In this document: positions 1 to 7,234 of the stretch, piece by piece
Position numbering within the stretch: the first letter of the stretch is position 1
How the letters are laid out: each line of letters begins with the position of its first letter
Assembly: GCF_009933255.1 (NCBI RefSeq)
Contig: NZ_MAEI01000041.1
Span: 1-21,768 of the forward strand
Length of the DNA stretch: 21,768 nt
Reading direction: 5' to 3'
DNA from: Enterococcus diestrammenae
Lineage (GTDB): Bacteria; Bacillota; Bacilli; Lactobacillales; Enterococcaceae
Position numbers and translations under genes: made by a program
The notes under the pieces: generated by a model
Database searches by the model: none
The model's input: the letters and a program-made list of their open reading frames with translations, nothing else
What the model was told of the DNA's origin: nothing

Positions 1-94
1 CTGGTCATGTAAAACTGAACCGCCGTATACGGAACCGTACGTACGGTGGTGTGAGAGGTCGGTGAGGGAATTAATCTCTCATCTCCTACTCGAT
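1..94 (+). mobile_element. Group II intron, 3' end only (domains V and VI)
   Basis: Bases 19-27 (ACCGCCGTA) pair with 42-50 (TACGGTGGT) through G-U pairs, with a small terminal hairpin between them at about 28-39. This is the domain V architecture. Bases 61-69 (GGTGAGGGA) pair with 75-83 (TCTCTCATC) as domain VI. An unpaired A at 88, seven bases before an AT at 93-94, fits the branch-point adenosine and the usual AY 3' end. The rest of the intron, including any reverse transcriptase/maturase gene, would lie left of the window. It points in the same direction as metA, so it sits in the metA 5' leader or just upstream. The exact 3' boundary is inferred from the branch-point distance. Confidence 0.82.
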
Positions 95-160
95 TTTACC
101 CTTTTTTGCTTTTGGCTGCAGTCATAAGTTAGCAATGGAACTAGAAAAGGAGGAGTCTGT

Positions 161-1105
161 ATGCCTATCAAACTGACGGAGGGGTTTCCCGCCAAAGTCA
201 TTTTGGAAAAAGAAAATATTTTTGCCCTCGATTCCAAGCGAGCCAGGAGTCAAGATATTCGGCCCTTGCGTTTGGTAATTCTAAATTTGATGCCCACCAA
301 GATTGATACCGAAATTCAATTGTTACGGCTAATTTCGCAAAGTCCTTTACAAATTGATGTGGATTTTTTGCGAATTGCCACTCATGAGCATAAAAATACC
401 AGTCTCCATCATTTAAACAAGTTTTACCTGACTTTTCCGGAAATTACGCAAAAGCGGTATGATGCTTTAATCGTTACGGGGGCCCCGGTGGAGCAGTTGG
501 CTTTTGAAGAGGTGGATTACTGGCAAGAGTTGACAACAATTTTTGATTGGGCGCAGGAGCACACCACCAGTCGGCTGCATATTTGTTGGGGTGCCCAGGC
601 GGCTTTGTACCACTATCATCAGGTGGCGAAAGTTCCTTATGAGAAAAAGTTATTTGGGATTTTTGCCAACAAAGCGGTGGGACATCATCGTCTGACCCGC
701 GGCTTTGATGATTATTTTTACACACCTCAATCCCGTTACACGGGGATTGATGAGAGGGCTTTAGCTGGGTGTTCCCAACTGATGACCATTGCCCGAAACC
801 CAGAAATTGGTGGGACGATGTTTGTCAGTCGCGATCATCGAGAAGTCTATGTGTTAGGTCATTTTGAATATAGTACCGAAACTTTAAAAAAAGAGTACCA
901 ACGAGATGTGGCTCGCGGGTTGGCGACAGAAATTCCGGAAAACTATTTCCAGTACAATTACCCTACCGATGCTATCAAAAACACCTGGCGCGGGCACGCC
1001 TACTTATTTTTCCACAATTGGCTAAACGATATCTATCAAGTAACTCCATATGAAATTGAGAAAATCGGTAGCGTCTTGCTGTTGCCAAAGCAGGCAGACC
1101 ATTGA
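161..1105 (+). CDS. metA: Homoserine O-acetyltransferase (MetA family)
   Basis: MetA activates homoserine by O-acylation, the first committed step of methionine synthesis, in the cytoplasm. The 314-residue product has the usual family length. Visible active-site residues are the nucleophile Cys142 in HICWGAQAALYH and His234/Glu236 in GHFEY, matching Cys142, His235 and Glu237 of the E. coli enzyme. Residue 111, in TGAPVEQL, is Glu. In characterised MetA proteins Glu111 goes with acetyl-CoA and Gly111 with succinyl-CoA, so the acetyl reaction is predicted despite the common label 'succinyltransferase'. A strong AAAGGAGGAG ribosome site precedes the ATG. The downstream metI-like gene follows after 87 bases with no terminator, so the two are probably co-transcribed. 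The upstream leader is only 66 bases to the intron edge. Confidence 0.95.
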   Translation: MPIKLTEGFPAKVILEKENIFALDSKRARSQDIRPLRLVILNLMPTKIDTEIQLLRLISQSPLQIDVDFLRIATHEHKNTSLHHLNKFYLTFPEITQKRYDALIVTGAPVEQLAFEEVDYWQELTTIFDWAQEHTTSRLHICWGAQAALYHYHQVAKVPYEKKLFGIFANKAVGHHRLTRGFDDYFYTPQSRYTGIDERALAGCSQLMTIARNPEIGGTMFVSRDHREVYVLGHFEYSTETLKKEYQRDVARGLATEIPENYFQYNYPTDAIKNTWRGHAYLFFHNWLNDIYQVTPYEIEKIGSVLLLPKQADH

Positions 1106-1192
1106 GTAAGTCGTAAGAAAAGCCTACTAATATACTTGCAGCGGCAGTGCAGTTGAGTTGAAAAAAATAAAAAGAAGAAAGGGTGTCAGTTT

Positions 1193-2290
1193 ATGACAAA
1201 GAAAAACGCAACATTTTTAGCTCAGATTGGTAATCACAGTGATCCTTATACTGGAGCAATTTCGGCGCCGATTCATTTATCGACTACCTATGCTCATCCC
1301 AAACTTGGTGCCTCCACGGGTTTTGACTATACCCGAACCAAAAATCCCACTCGTACTGTATTGGAAGAGGCCCTAGCGCAGCTGGAAGCTGGTAGTCAGG
1401 CAGTGGCAACCAGCTCGGGAATGGCAGCCATCCAGTTAGTATTTGGTCTTTTGCCGCGAGGGGCTCAAGTACTAGCTAGTCGTGATTTGTATGGTGGGAG
1501 CTATCGTTTTTTTAACTATCTTGAAGAACAGCAGGGGGCAACTTTTACTTATTTCGAAGCGCAAGAAGAAGTGTTGGACTTATTGGAACGAGCCGAGGTG
1601 GCGGCGGTGTTTCTGGAAACGCCCACCAACCCTTTGATGCAAGTTTTTGATATCGCTAGGATTGCTGAAGCTGCTCATGCCAAAGGAGCCAAGCTAATTG
1701 TGGACAATACTTTTTTGACACCATTGCGGCAACAGCCTTTAACCTTAGGGGCCGATTTTGTCGTTCATTCTGGCACGAAGTTTCTCAGTGGACACAATGA
1801 TTTATTGGCTGGGGTGGCCGTGGCTAAATCCCCCGAAGATGGTGAGGCGTTAGCTTGGTTGGCCAATACCACCGGTGGCACATTGGCGGCGTTTGATTCT
1901 TGGTTATTTATTCGAAGTTTGAAAACTTTGTCCTTGCGATTGGATCGGCAAGAGAGCAATGCCCGCTACTTGGCTGAACAGCTACAAGCCCAGCCACAGG
2001 TGAAGGAAGTCTTGTATCCTGGAATTGGTGGGATGATTAGTTTGCGGGTGGGGGATGCGACCAAGGTACCTGCTTTTCTGGAGGCCTTGAAACTATTTAC
2101 TTTTGCAGAAAGTCTCGGTGGAGTGGAGAGTTTGGTGACTTATCCCACTACGCAAACCCATGGAGATATCCCGCAAGAATTGCGAGAAAGTTACGGTCTG
2201 ACACCGGATTTGGTACGATTATCGATTGGTATCGAGGAGGCGGCGGATTTATTTGCTGACTTACAGACTGCCTTGGCGGTTTTTGAGTAA
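1193..2290 (+). CDS. metI: Cystathionine gamma-synthase / O-acetylhomoserine thiolyase (MetI-like)
   Basis: A PLP enzyme of the Cys/Met metabolism family that takes the O-acylhomoserine made by MetA and replaces the acyl group with cysteine (to cystathionine) or sulfide (to homocysteine). The 365-residue product resembles B. subtilis MetI from end to end: GFDYTRTKNPTR near residue 43, SSGMAAIQ at 74, ETPTNPLMQ at 142, IVDNTF with the PLP-binding Asp171, and HSGTKFLSGHND with the PLP Lys at 196. The C-terminal part has the ESLGGVESLVTYP and QTHGDIP segments that bind the substrate carboxylate. An AGAAAGGGTG ribosome site precedes the ATG. No terminator is seen after the stop; the nagB promoter starts about 50 bases on. 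Which of the two sulfur donors is preferred cannot be read from sequence. Confidence 0.9.
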   Translation: MTKKNATFLAQIGNHSDPYTGAISAPIHLSTTYAHPKLGASTGFDYTRTKNPTRTVLEEALAQLEAGSQAVATSSGMAAIQLVFGLLPRGAQVLASRDLYGGSYRFFNYLEEQQGATFTYFEAQEEVLDLLERAEVAAVFLETPTNPLMQVFDIARIAEAAHAKGAKLIVDNTFLTPLRQQPLTLGADFVVHSGTKFLSGHNDLLAGVAVAKSPEDGEALAWLANTTGGTLAAFDSWLFIRSLKTLSLRLDRQESNARYLAEQLQAQPQVKEVLYPGIGGMISLRVGDATKVPAFLEALKLFTFAESLGGVESLVTYPTTQTHGDIPQELRESYGLTPDLVRLSIGIEEAADLFADLQTALAVFE

Positions 2291-2329
2291 ACCGGGGAGA
2301 CAAAAAAATCTTAAAAATCTGCCCTTAAT

Positions 2330-2384
2330 CTGGTCTAGACATTTGCCATGAAAAACAGATGGTGCTATAATCGGACTATACCAA
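2330..2384 (+). promoter_or_regulatory. nagB promoter between two DasR/NagR-type operators
   Basis: A near-consensus promoter is visible: TTGCCA at 2343-2348, a 17-base spacer, and TATAAT at 2366-2371. CTGGTCTAGACATT at 2330-2343 matches the left part of the dre consensus of GntR-family amino-sugar regulators (TGGTCTAGACCA). GGACTATACCAA at 2373-2384 is a second copy on the other strand (TGGTATAGTCC). The sites touch the -35 and the start of transcription, as expected for repression relieved by an amino-sugar phosphate. The regulator gene is not in the window. Confidence 0.72.
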
Positions 2385-2407
2385 AACACAAGAAAGCAGG
2401 GCTGATC

Positions 2408-3109
2408 ATGGAAATCATTCGCGTAAAAAATGCTGAAGAAGGCGGCAAAAAAGCTTTTGAACTAATCAAAGAAGGTATGGCGGCAGAAGTTAAGACTTTA
2501 GGATTAGCGACAGGCAGTACCCCAATCACTCTTTATCAAGAAATGACTAACTCGGATTTGGATTTTTCTGAGATGGTTTCAGTAAACCTTGATGAATATG
2601 TCGGATTAGGTGGGGACGATGAGCAAAGTTACCGTCATTTTATGAACACTAACCTCTTTGATAAAAAACCATTTAAAGAAACTTTTGTGCCAAATGGGAA
2701 AGCCAGTGACTTGCAAGCCGAATGTCTGCGTTATGATGATGTGATCGCTAAGCATCCAGTGGATATCCAAATTTTGGGGATTGGTGTTAATGGCCATATC
2801 GGCTTTAACGAACCAGGTGCTGATCTTGAAGGGAAAACTTCTTTGGTACACTTAACTGAATCCACTATCGAAGCCAATAAACGTTTCTTCGATAAAGTAG
2901 AAGATGTCCCTACTCAAGCAATTTCTATGGGAATCGGCTCAATCATGGAAGGCAAGCAACTGATTTTGATGGCTTATGGTGCCAACAAAGCTGACGCGAT
3001 CAACGAAATGATCAATGGCCCTGTGACGAACCATTTGCCAGCATCGGTCTTGCAAAACCATGCCAATGCAATTGTCATTGTCGACGAAGCAGCGGCAGCC
3101 AAATTATAA
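2408..3109 (+). CDS. nagB: Glucosamine-6-phosphate deaminase
   Basis: NagB converts glucosamine-6-phosphate to fructose-6-phosphate and ammonia in the cytoplasm, feeding amino sugars into glycolysis. The 233-residue product is the usual short Gram-positive form. It shows GLATGSTPI (residues 32-40, phosphate loop), NLDEYVGL with the general-base Asp62, and [12 protein letters not shown] with His130 and Glu135, which correspond to Asp72, His143 and Glu148 in E. coli NagB. The ATG at 2408 is chosen because homology begins at MEIIRV. An in-frame ATG at 2348 overlaps the -35 element of the promoter and so lies upstream of the expected transcript. The gene stands alone between its own promoter and a strong terminator, and is probably induced by GlcNAc or glucosamine through the dre sites. 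Confidence 0.96.
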   Translation: MEIIRVKNAEEGGKKAFELIKEGMAAEVKTLGLATGSTPITLYQEMTNSDLDFSEMVSVNLDEYVGLGGDDEQSYRHFMNTNLFDKKPFKETFVPNGKASDLQAECLRYDDVIAKHPVDIQILGIGVNGHIGFNEPGADLEGKTSLVHLTESTIEANKRFFDKVEDVPTQAISMGIGSIMEGKQLILMAYGANKADAINEMINGPVTNHLPASVLQNHANAIVIVDEAAAAKL

Positions 3110-3125
3110 GCGCAAATAAGTGGGA

Positions 3126-3165
3126 AGCTGAAGGAATGTGTGAAAGCATTCTTTCGGCTTTTTTT
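3126..3165 (+). terminator. Rho-independent terminator of nagB
   Basis: AGCTGAAGGAATG (3126-3138) pairs with CATTCTTTCGGCT (3147-3159) using two G-U pairs, followed by a run of seven T. Confidence 0.9.
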
Positions 3166-3170
3166 AGCTT

Positions 3171-3506
3171 GAACTTATAAAAATTCAAGCCCCAAAAGAC
3201 TGATGTATCAGGAATTAAGTGGTGTATCATCCTGTCTTTTTGATGTCACGAAAAAGGTGAAATTTAGCGATCTAAGAATTGATCTGACGATAGATAGACT
3301 GGCAAATGCCAAATACAAAGCAATTTGTCATTGTAAGTTCATCTTAGCAGTTTCTGCTTAGATGTAACTGTATGTGCAAACGCACCTTTAGCTTTGCCTT
3401 TGAGCTACTGTCACATAACACTGCTTCACCTGTGTTATCAAGCTCTTTTTTCAATTTTTACTAATCTTTTTTCGCGATTTCTCTGCTAAAGGCAACGGAT
3501 TCATGA
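3171..3506. repeat. Intergenic repeat, copy 1 (left of nrdHEF)
   Basis: This stretch aligns with 7235-7576. Shared blocks, in order, are GAACTTATAAAAATT, GACTGATGTATCAG, AAAAGGTGAAATTTAG, GGCAAATGCCAAA, a hairpin opening AGTTCATCTTA, TTAGCTTTGCCTT, GAGCTACTGTCA and CTCTGCTAAA. The hairpin at 3336-3369 has an 11-pair core with one T-T mismatch, which copy 2 keeps. Compared with copy 2, a block of about 60 bases is present between GAGCTACTGTCA and CTCTGCTAAA and holds a terminator-like hairpin. The motif AAAAGGTGAAATTTAG is at 3252-3267; the matching right-hand inverted end seen in copy 2 is degraded here. No open reading frame of note lies inside. Function is unknown; a small non-autonomous element or a structured RNA are both possible. 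Confidence 0.8.
3402..3451 (+). terminator. Terminator-like hairpin inside repeat copy 1
   Basis: GAGCT (3402-3406) pairs with AGCTC (3441-3445), and inside it ATAACAC pairs with GTGTTAT around a loop TGCTTCACCT. Six T follow at 3446-3451. It would end any transcript entering from repeat copy 1 before the nrdH promoter. Confidence 0.6.
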
Positions 3507-3535
3507 AATTTACCTGTTGTAAAAGCTTAACTGAA

Positions 3536-3583
3536 ACACAATAGATAGTGTTTTCTAAATTGTAAGAACACAATATCTTGTGT
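3536..3583 (+). promoter_or_regulatory. Two NrdR boxes
   Basis: ACACAATAGATAGTGT (3536-3551) and ACACAATATCTTGTGT (3568-3583) match the NrdR consensus ACACWATATMTTGTGT; the second is perfect and the first has two changes. Their starts are 32 bases apart, three helical turns, which is the normal arrangement for cooperative binding of NrdR, the ATP/dATP-sensing repressor of ribonucleotide reductase genes. Confidence 0.9.
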
Positions 3584-3601
3584 TTTTTGTGAGCAAAACT
3601 T

Positions 3602-3629
3602 TTGACTTCAGGGGAGGCTTCGCTATACT
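3602..3629 (+). promoter_or_regulatory. nrdHEF promoter
   Basis: TTGACT at 3602-3607, a 16-base spacer and TATACT at 3624-3629. The promoter begins 18 bases after the second NrdR box and about 35 bases before nrdH. Confidence 0.8.
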
Positions 3630-3663
3630 GAGACTACACAGAGAAAAGTAGGAGGACGAGAAG

Positions 3664-3888
3664 ATGAATATCACACTCTATTCAAAAAATAACTGCATGC
3701 AATGCAAGATGGCTAAGCGTTTCTTGACTGAAAATAGTATTGCATTTACTGAAATCAATATCGACCAACAACCTGAAGCAATCACGACGCTTAAGGCGGC
3801 CGGCTTCCAGTCAGTGCCTATTATCATGAAAGGTGAGAAAGCGATTGTCGGCTTCCGTCCTGATCAATTGCGACAACTTGCTTCTTAA
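3664..3888 (+). CDS. nrdH: Glutaredoxin-like NrdH redoxin
   Basis: NrdH is the small dithiol electron donor that re-reduces the class Ib ribonucleotide reductase NrdEF. The 74-residue product has the full thioredoxin fold. It carries the NrdH-type active site CMQC (Cys11, Cys14), the cis-proline SVP near residue 51, and the C-terminal GFRPD motif that separates NrdH from ordinary glutaredoxins and fits reduction by thioredoxin reductase. The AGGAGG ribosome site at 3650-3655 is ideal. It is the first gene of the nrdH-nrdE-nrdF operon. The usual next gene, nrdI, is absent; nrdE follows after 99 bases with no terminator. Confidence 0.95.
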   Translation: MNITLYSKNNCMQCKMAKRFLTENSIAFTEINIDQQPEAITTLKAAGFQSVPIIMKGEKAIVGFRPDQLRQLAS

Positions 3889-3987
3889 CTATGGACTAAT
3901 TCATCGTTGGCTACTGCTACCAATGGATTTGCCAGCTATTGTGGCTGGTGAGTCCATTTTAATTTGATAACAGAAAGAAGGATTTCT

Positions 3988-6150
3988 ATGAGTCTGAAAA
4001 CATTGACGGACGTCAGTTATTATAAATTGAACAATGAAATCAATCGACCAGTAAATGGGCAAATCCCGTTAAACAAGGACCAAGAGGCGCTGGCCGCTTT
4101 TTTTGAAGAAAATGTTTTACCCAATACCATGACCTTTACGGATATCCATGAAAAACTGGCTTATTTGGTAGACCATGAGTATTTGGAAGCGGAATTTTTG
4201 GCCCAGTATTCACCGGCATTTATCGAAAAACTCTACCGCTTTTTGGAAGAGCAACATTTCCGCTTTAAATCCTTTATGGCAGCCTATAAGTTTTATTCTC
4301 AGTATGCCTTGAAAACCAATGATGGGGAATACTACTTGGAAACTTATGAAGACCGGGTGGCGGTGAATGCCTTGTATTTTGCTGAAGGAGATGAGGCGCT
4401 GGCCTTGACACTAGCAGATGAAATGATTCATCAGCGTTATCAGCCGGCAACACCATCTTTTTTGAATGCTGGGCGGAAACGGCGGGGGGAATTGGTTTCA
4501 TGTTTCTTAATCCAAATCATGGACGACATGAACTCCATTGGCCGCGGCATCAATAGCGCCTTACAGCTTTCCCGTATCGGGGGTGGCGTGGGCATCACCT
4601 TGAGCAATCTTCGAGAAGCTGGGGCTCCGATTAAAGGTTATGAGGGGGCAGCGAGTGGCGTGATGCCGGTGATGAAACTGTTTGAAGACAGTTTTAGTTA
4701 TTCCAACCAGTTGGGACAACGACAAGGTGCCGGTGTGGTCTATCTTAATGTCTTTCATCCGGATATCATCAATTTCTTGTCAGCTAAAAAGGAAAATGCC
4801 GATGAGAAAATCCGTGTCAAAACTTTGTCCCTGGGTGTTTTAGTACCGGATAAGTTTTACGAATTGACCCGTAACAACGAAGAGATGTACCTGTTTTCAC
4901 CTTATAGCGTAGAGCGGGTATATGGTGTTCCTTTTTCTTATTTGGATATCACGGCGGTATATGACAAGCTTGTGGCGGACCCTCGCATCAAGAAAACCAA
5001 GCTTCGGGCCCGCGATTTGGAAAATGAAATTTCTAAATTGCAACAGGAATCTGGCTACCCGTATGTGATAAATATCGATACCGCCAATCGCAGCAATCCC
5101 ATCGATGGTAAAATCATCATGAGTAATCTTTGCTCAGAAATTTTGCAAGTGCAGCAACCGTCATTGATTAATGGCAAACAAGAGTATGAAGTATTGGGGA
5201 CCGATATTAGTTGTAATCTGGGTTCGACAAACATTGTCAATTTGATGGCTAGTCCCGATTTTGGCCGGTCAGTCCAAGCCATGACTCGTGCGTTAACTTA
5301 TGTGACGGATCATTCCCATATTGATGTAGTGCCTTCCATCGAAAAGGGCAATGAAGAAGCTCACACGATTGGCTTAGGTGCGATGGGACTACACACCTAT
5401 TTTGCTAAAAATCATCTGGAATACGGTTCGCCGGAATCTATTGAATTTACCGATATTTACTTTATGTTGTTGAATTACTGGACGTTGGTGGCTTCAAATA
5501 AAATTGCCCAAGAACGAGAGACGGTTTTCGTTGGCTTTGAAAAATCTAAATATGCGGATGGTAGCTATTTTGACGAATATATCCAAGGGCAACATCAACC
5601 ACAATCAGATCGCGTAAAAGCGTTGTTTGACGGAATTTTTATTCCTACGGCAGCTGATTGGCAAGCTTTGCGAGATCAAATCCAAGCGATGGGCTTGTAT
5701 CACCAAAATCGGTTGGCAGTGGCACCCAACGGCTCGATTTCTTATATCAATGACACCAGTGCCAGTCTTCATCCAATCACGCGGATGATCGAGGAACGGC
5801 AGGAAAAGAAAATCGGTAAAATCTATTATCCGGCGGCTTATCTGTCCAATGATACGCTACCTTATTACAAGTCCGCTTATGATATGGATATGCGGAAAGT
5901 CATTGATGTGTATGCGGCTGCTCAAAAGCATATCGACCAAGGTATGAGCTTGACGTTATTTATGCGTTCGGAAATCCCAGCAGGTTTGTACGAATGGAAG
6001 ACCGAGACGGCTAAGCAAACTACGCGGGATTTGAATATTTTGCGCCATTATGCCTTCAACAAGGGGATTAAATCCATTTATTATGTCCGCACCTTTACCG
6101 ATGACAATGAAGAAATCGGCTCCAATCAATGTGAAAGTTGTGTGATTTAG
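3988..6150 (+). CDS. nrdE: Class Ib ribonucleotide reductase, alpha subunit
   Basis: NrdE is the catalytic subunit that reduces ribonucleoside diphosphates to deoxy forms. The 720-residue product lacks the N-terminal ATP-cone, as class Ib enzymes do. Key residues are Cys172 (LVSCFL) and Cys409 (DISCNLGS), the pair oxidised in turnover; Asn380, Cys382 and Glu384 in MSNLCSEI, the thiyl-radical site; Tyr698-Tyr699 in SIYYVRTF, the end of the radical-transfer path; and the C-terminal shuttle cysteines 715 and 718 in QCESCVI, the likely contact for NrdH. The ATG at 3988 is chosen because it follows GAAAGAAGGA at good distance; an in-frame ATG 24 bases upstream has no such site. nrdF follows after 63 bases. 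Confidence 0.97.
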   Translation: MSLKTLTDVSYYKLNNEINRPVNGQIPLNKDQEALAAFFEENVLPNTMTFTDIHEKLAYLVDHEYLEAEFLAQYSPAFIEKLYRFLEEQHFRFKSFMAAYKFYSQYALKTNDGEYYLETYEDRVAVNALYFAEGDEALALTLADEMIHQRYQPATPSFLNAGRKRRGELVSCFLIQIMDDMNSIGRGINSALQLSRIGGGVGITLSNLREAGAPIKGYEGAASGVMPVMKLFEDSFSYSNQLGQRQGAGVVYLNVFHPDIINFLSAKKENADEKIRVKTLSLGVLVPDKFYELTRNNEEMYLFSPYSVERVYGVPFSYLDITAVYDKLVADPRIKKTKLRARDLENEISKLQQESGYPYVINIDTANRSNPIDGKIIMSNLCSEILQVQQPSLINGKQEYEVLGTDISCNLGSTNIVNLMASPDFGRSVQAMTRALTYVTDHSHIDVVPSIEKGNEEAHTIGLGAMGLHTYFAKNHLEYGSPESIEFTDIYFMLLNYWTLVASNKIAQERETVFVGFEKSKYADGSYFDEYIQGQHQPQSDRVKALFDGIFIPTAADWQALRDQIQAMGLYHQNRLAVAPNGSISYINDTSASLHPITRMIEERQEKKIGKIYYPAAYLSNDTLPYYKSAYDMDMRKVIDVYAAAQKHIDQGMSLTLFMRSEIPAGLYEWKTETAKQTTRDLNILRHYAFNKGIKSIYYVRTFTDDNEEIGSNQCESCVI

Positions 6151-6213
6151 CAACTGGCCGAATAAGAGCCCGCAAGCATAGGCGGCGGAGGTAAATAAAA
6201 GGAGGCAATACTG

Positions 6214-7176
6214 ATGAGTGAAACCTATTATGAAGCGATTAACTGGAACGAAATAGAAGATGTCATCGACAAATCCACTTGGGAAAAGCTGACCGAACAA
6301 TTTTGGTTGGATACCCGGATTCCTTTGTCTAATGACTTAGATGATTGGCGCAAGCTGTCTGCCGAAGAAAAAGATCTGGTGGGAAAAGTCTTTGGTGGCT
6401 TGACTTTATTGGATACCGTCCAATCAGAAAGTGGCATGGATCAACTGCGAAAGGATGTCCGCACCCCCCACGAAGAAGCGGTTTTAAATAATATTCAGTT
6501 TATGGAATCTGTTCATGCGAAAAGTTACTCTTCAATTTTTTCTACGTTAAATACGACTGCTGAGATTGAAGAAATTTTTCAATGGACCAACACCAATGTC
6601 TATCTTCAGAAAAAAGCAGAACGAATCAATGAAATCTATAAAAATGGTAGCCCTTTGGAAAAGAAGATTGCCAGCGTCTTTTTAGAAACCTTCTTGTTTT
6701 ACTCTGGGTTTTACACCCCGTTATATTATTTGGGGAACAACAAGCTAGCTAATGTGGCAGAAATTATCAAATTGATTATCCGGGATGAAAGTGTTCATGG
6801 GACGTATATCGGCTATAAGTTTCAGCTAGGTTTCAATGAACTAGCAGAAGCGGAACAAGAAGAATTAAAAAGCTGGATGTACGATTTATTATATGAACTC
6901 TATGAAAATGAAGAACAATACACCGCTGAACTTTACGATGGCATTGGCTGGACGGAAGAAGTCAAAACTTTCCTTCGTTACAATGCCAACAAAGCCCTGA
7001 TGAATTTGGGACAAGATCCTTTATTCCCAGATACCGCTGACGATGTCAATCCCATCGTTATGAACGGGATTTCCACCGGTACCTCCAACCATGATTTCTT
7101 CTCCCAAGTGGGGAACGGTTATTTGTTGGGGACGGTGGAAGCGATGAAAGATGATGACTATTTGTTAGGGATGTAA
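6214..7176 (+). CDS. nrdF: Class Ib ribonucleotide reductase, beta subunit
   Basis: NrdF houses the dimetal (dimanganese or diiron) site and the tyrosyl radical that starts catalysis in NrdE. The 320-residue ferritin-like protein keeps every metal ligand at E. coli NrdF numbering: Asp67 (LLDTVQSE), Glu98 and His101 (FMESVHAKSY), Glu158 (FLETFLFYSGF), and Glu192 and His195 (RDESVHGTY). The radical tyrosine is Tyr105. The ribosome site AAAGGAGG lies just before the ATG. It is the last gene of the operon, followed by a strong terminator. Loading the manganese cofactor normally needs the flavodoxin NrdI, which is not encoded in this window. Confidence 0.97.
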   Translation: MSETYYEAINWNEIEDVIDKSTWEKLTEQFWLDTRIPLSNDLDDWRKLSAEEKDLVGKVFGGLTLLDTVQSESGMDQLRKDVRTPHEEAVLNNIQFMESVHAKSYSSIFSTLNTTAEIEEIFQWTNTNVYLQKKAERINEIYKNGSPLEKKIASVFLETFLFYSGFYTPLYYLGNNKLANVAEIIKLIIRDESVHGTYIGYKFQLGFNELAEAEQEELKSWMYDLLYELYENEEQYTAELYDGIGWTEEVKTFLRYNANKALMNLGQDPLFPDTADDVNPIVMNGISTGTSNHDFFSQVGNGYLLGTVEAMKDDDYLLGM

Positions 7177-7193
7177 CCAATCCTTGCTATGAG

Positions 7194-7224
7194 ACCGTTT
7201 CTCTGAAAAGAGAGGCGGTTTTTT
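7194..7224 (+). terminator. Rho-independent terminator of nrdHEF
   Basis: ACCGTTTCTCT (7194-7204) pairs with AGAGAGGCGGT (7209-7219) using G-U pairs around GAAA, followed by six T. Confidence 0.9.
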
Positions 7225-7234
7225 CTTAGATTTA

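Noticed and set aside
95..160. SAM riboswitch or Met T-box directly before metA
   Set aside because: Only 66 bases lie between the intron and the gene. No T-box sequence, S-box core or terminator/antiterminator pair is visible; any such element would be left of the window.
2348..2407. Upstream start giving NagB 20 extra residues
   Set aside because: The ATG at 2348 overlaps the -35 element, so it lies upstream of the expected transcript, and family similarity begins at the ATG at 2408.
5956..6300. 114-codon minus-strand open frame across the nrdE/nrdF junction
   Set aside because: It lies antisense to two well-conserved genes, has no ribosome site and shows no domain. The same holds for the other antisense frames over metA, nagB, nrdE, feoB, the ubiD- and ubiA-like genes, the U32 gene and the aminotransferase gene.
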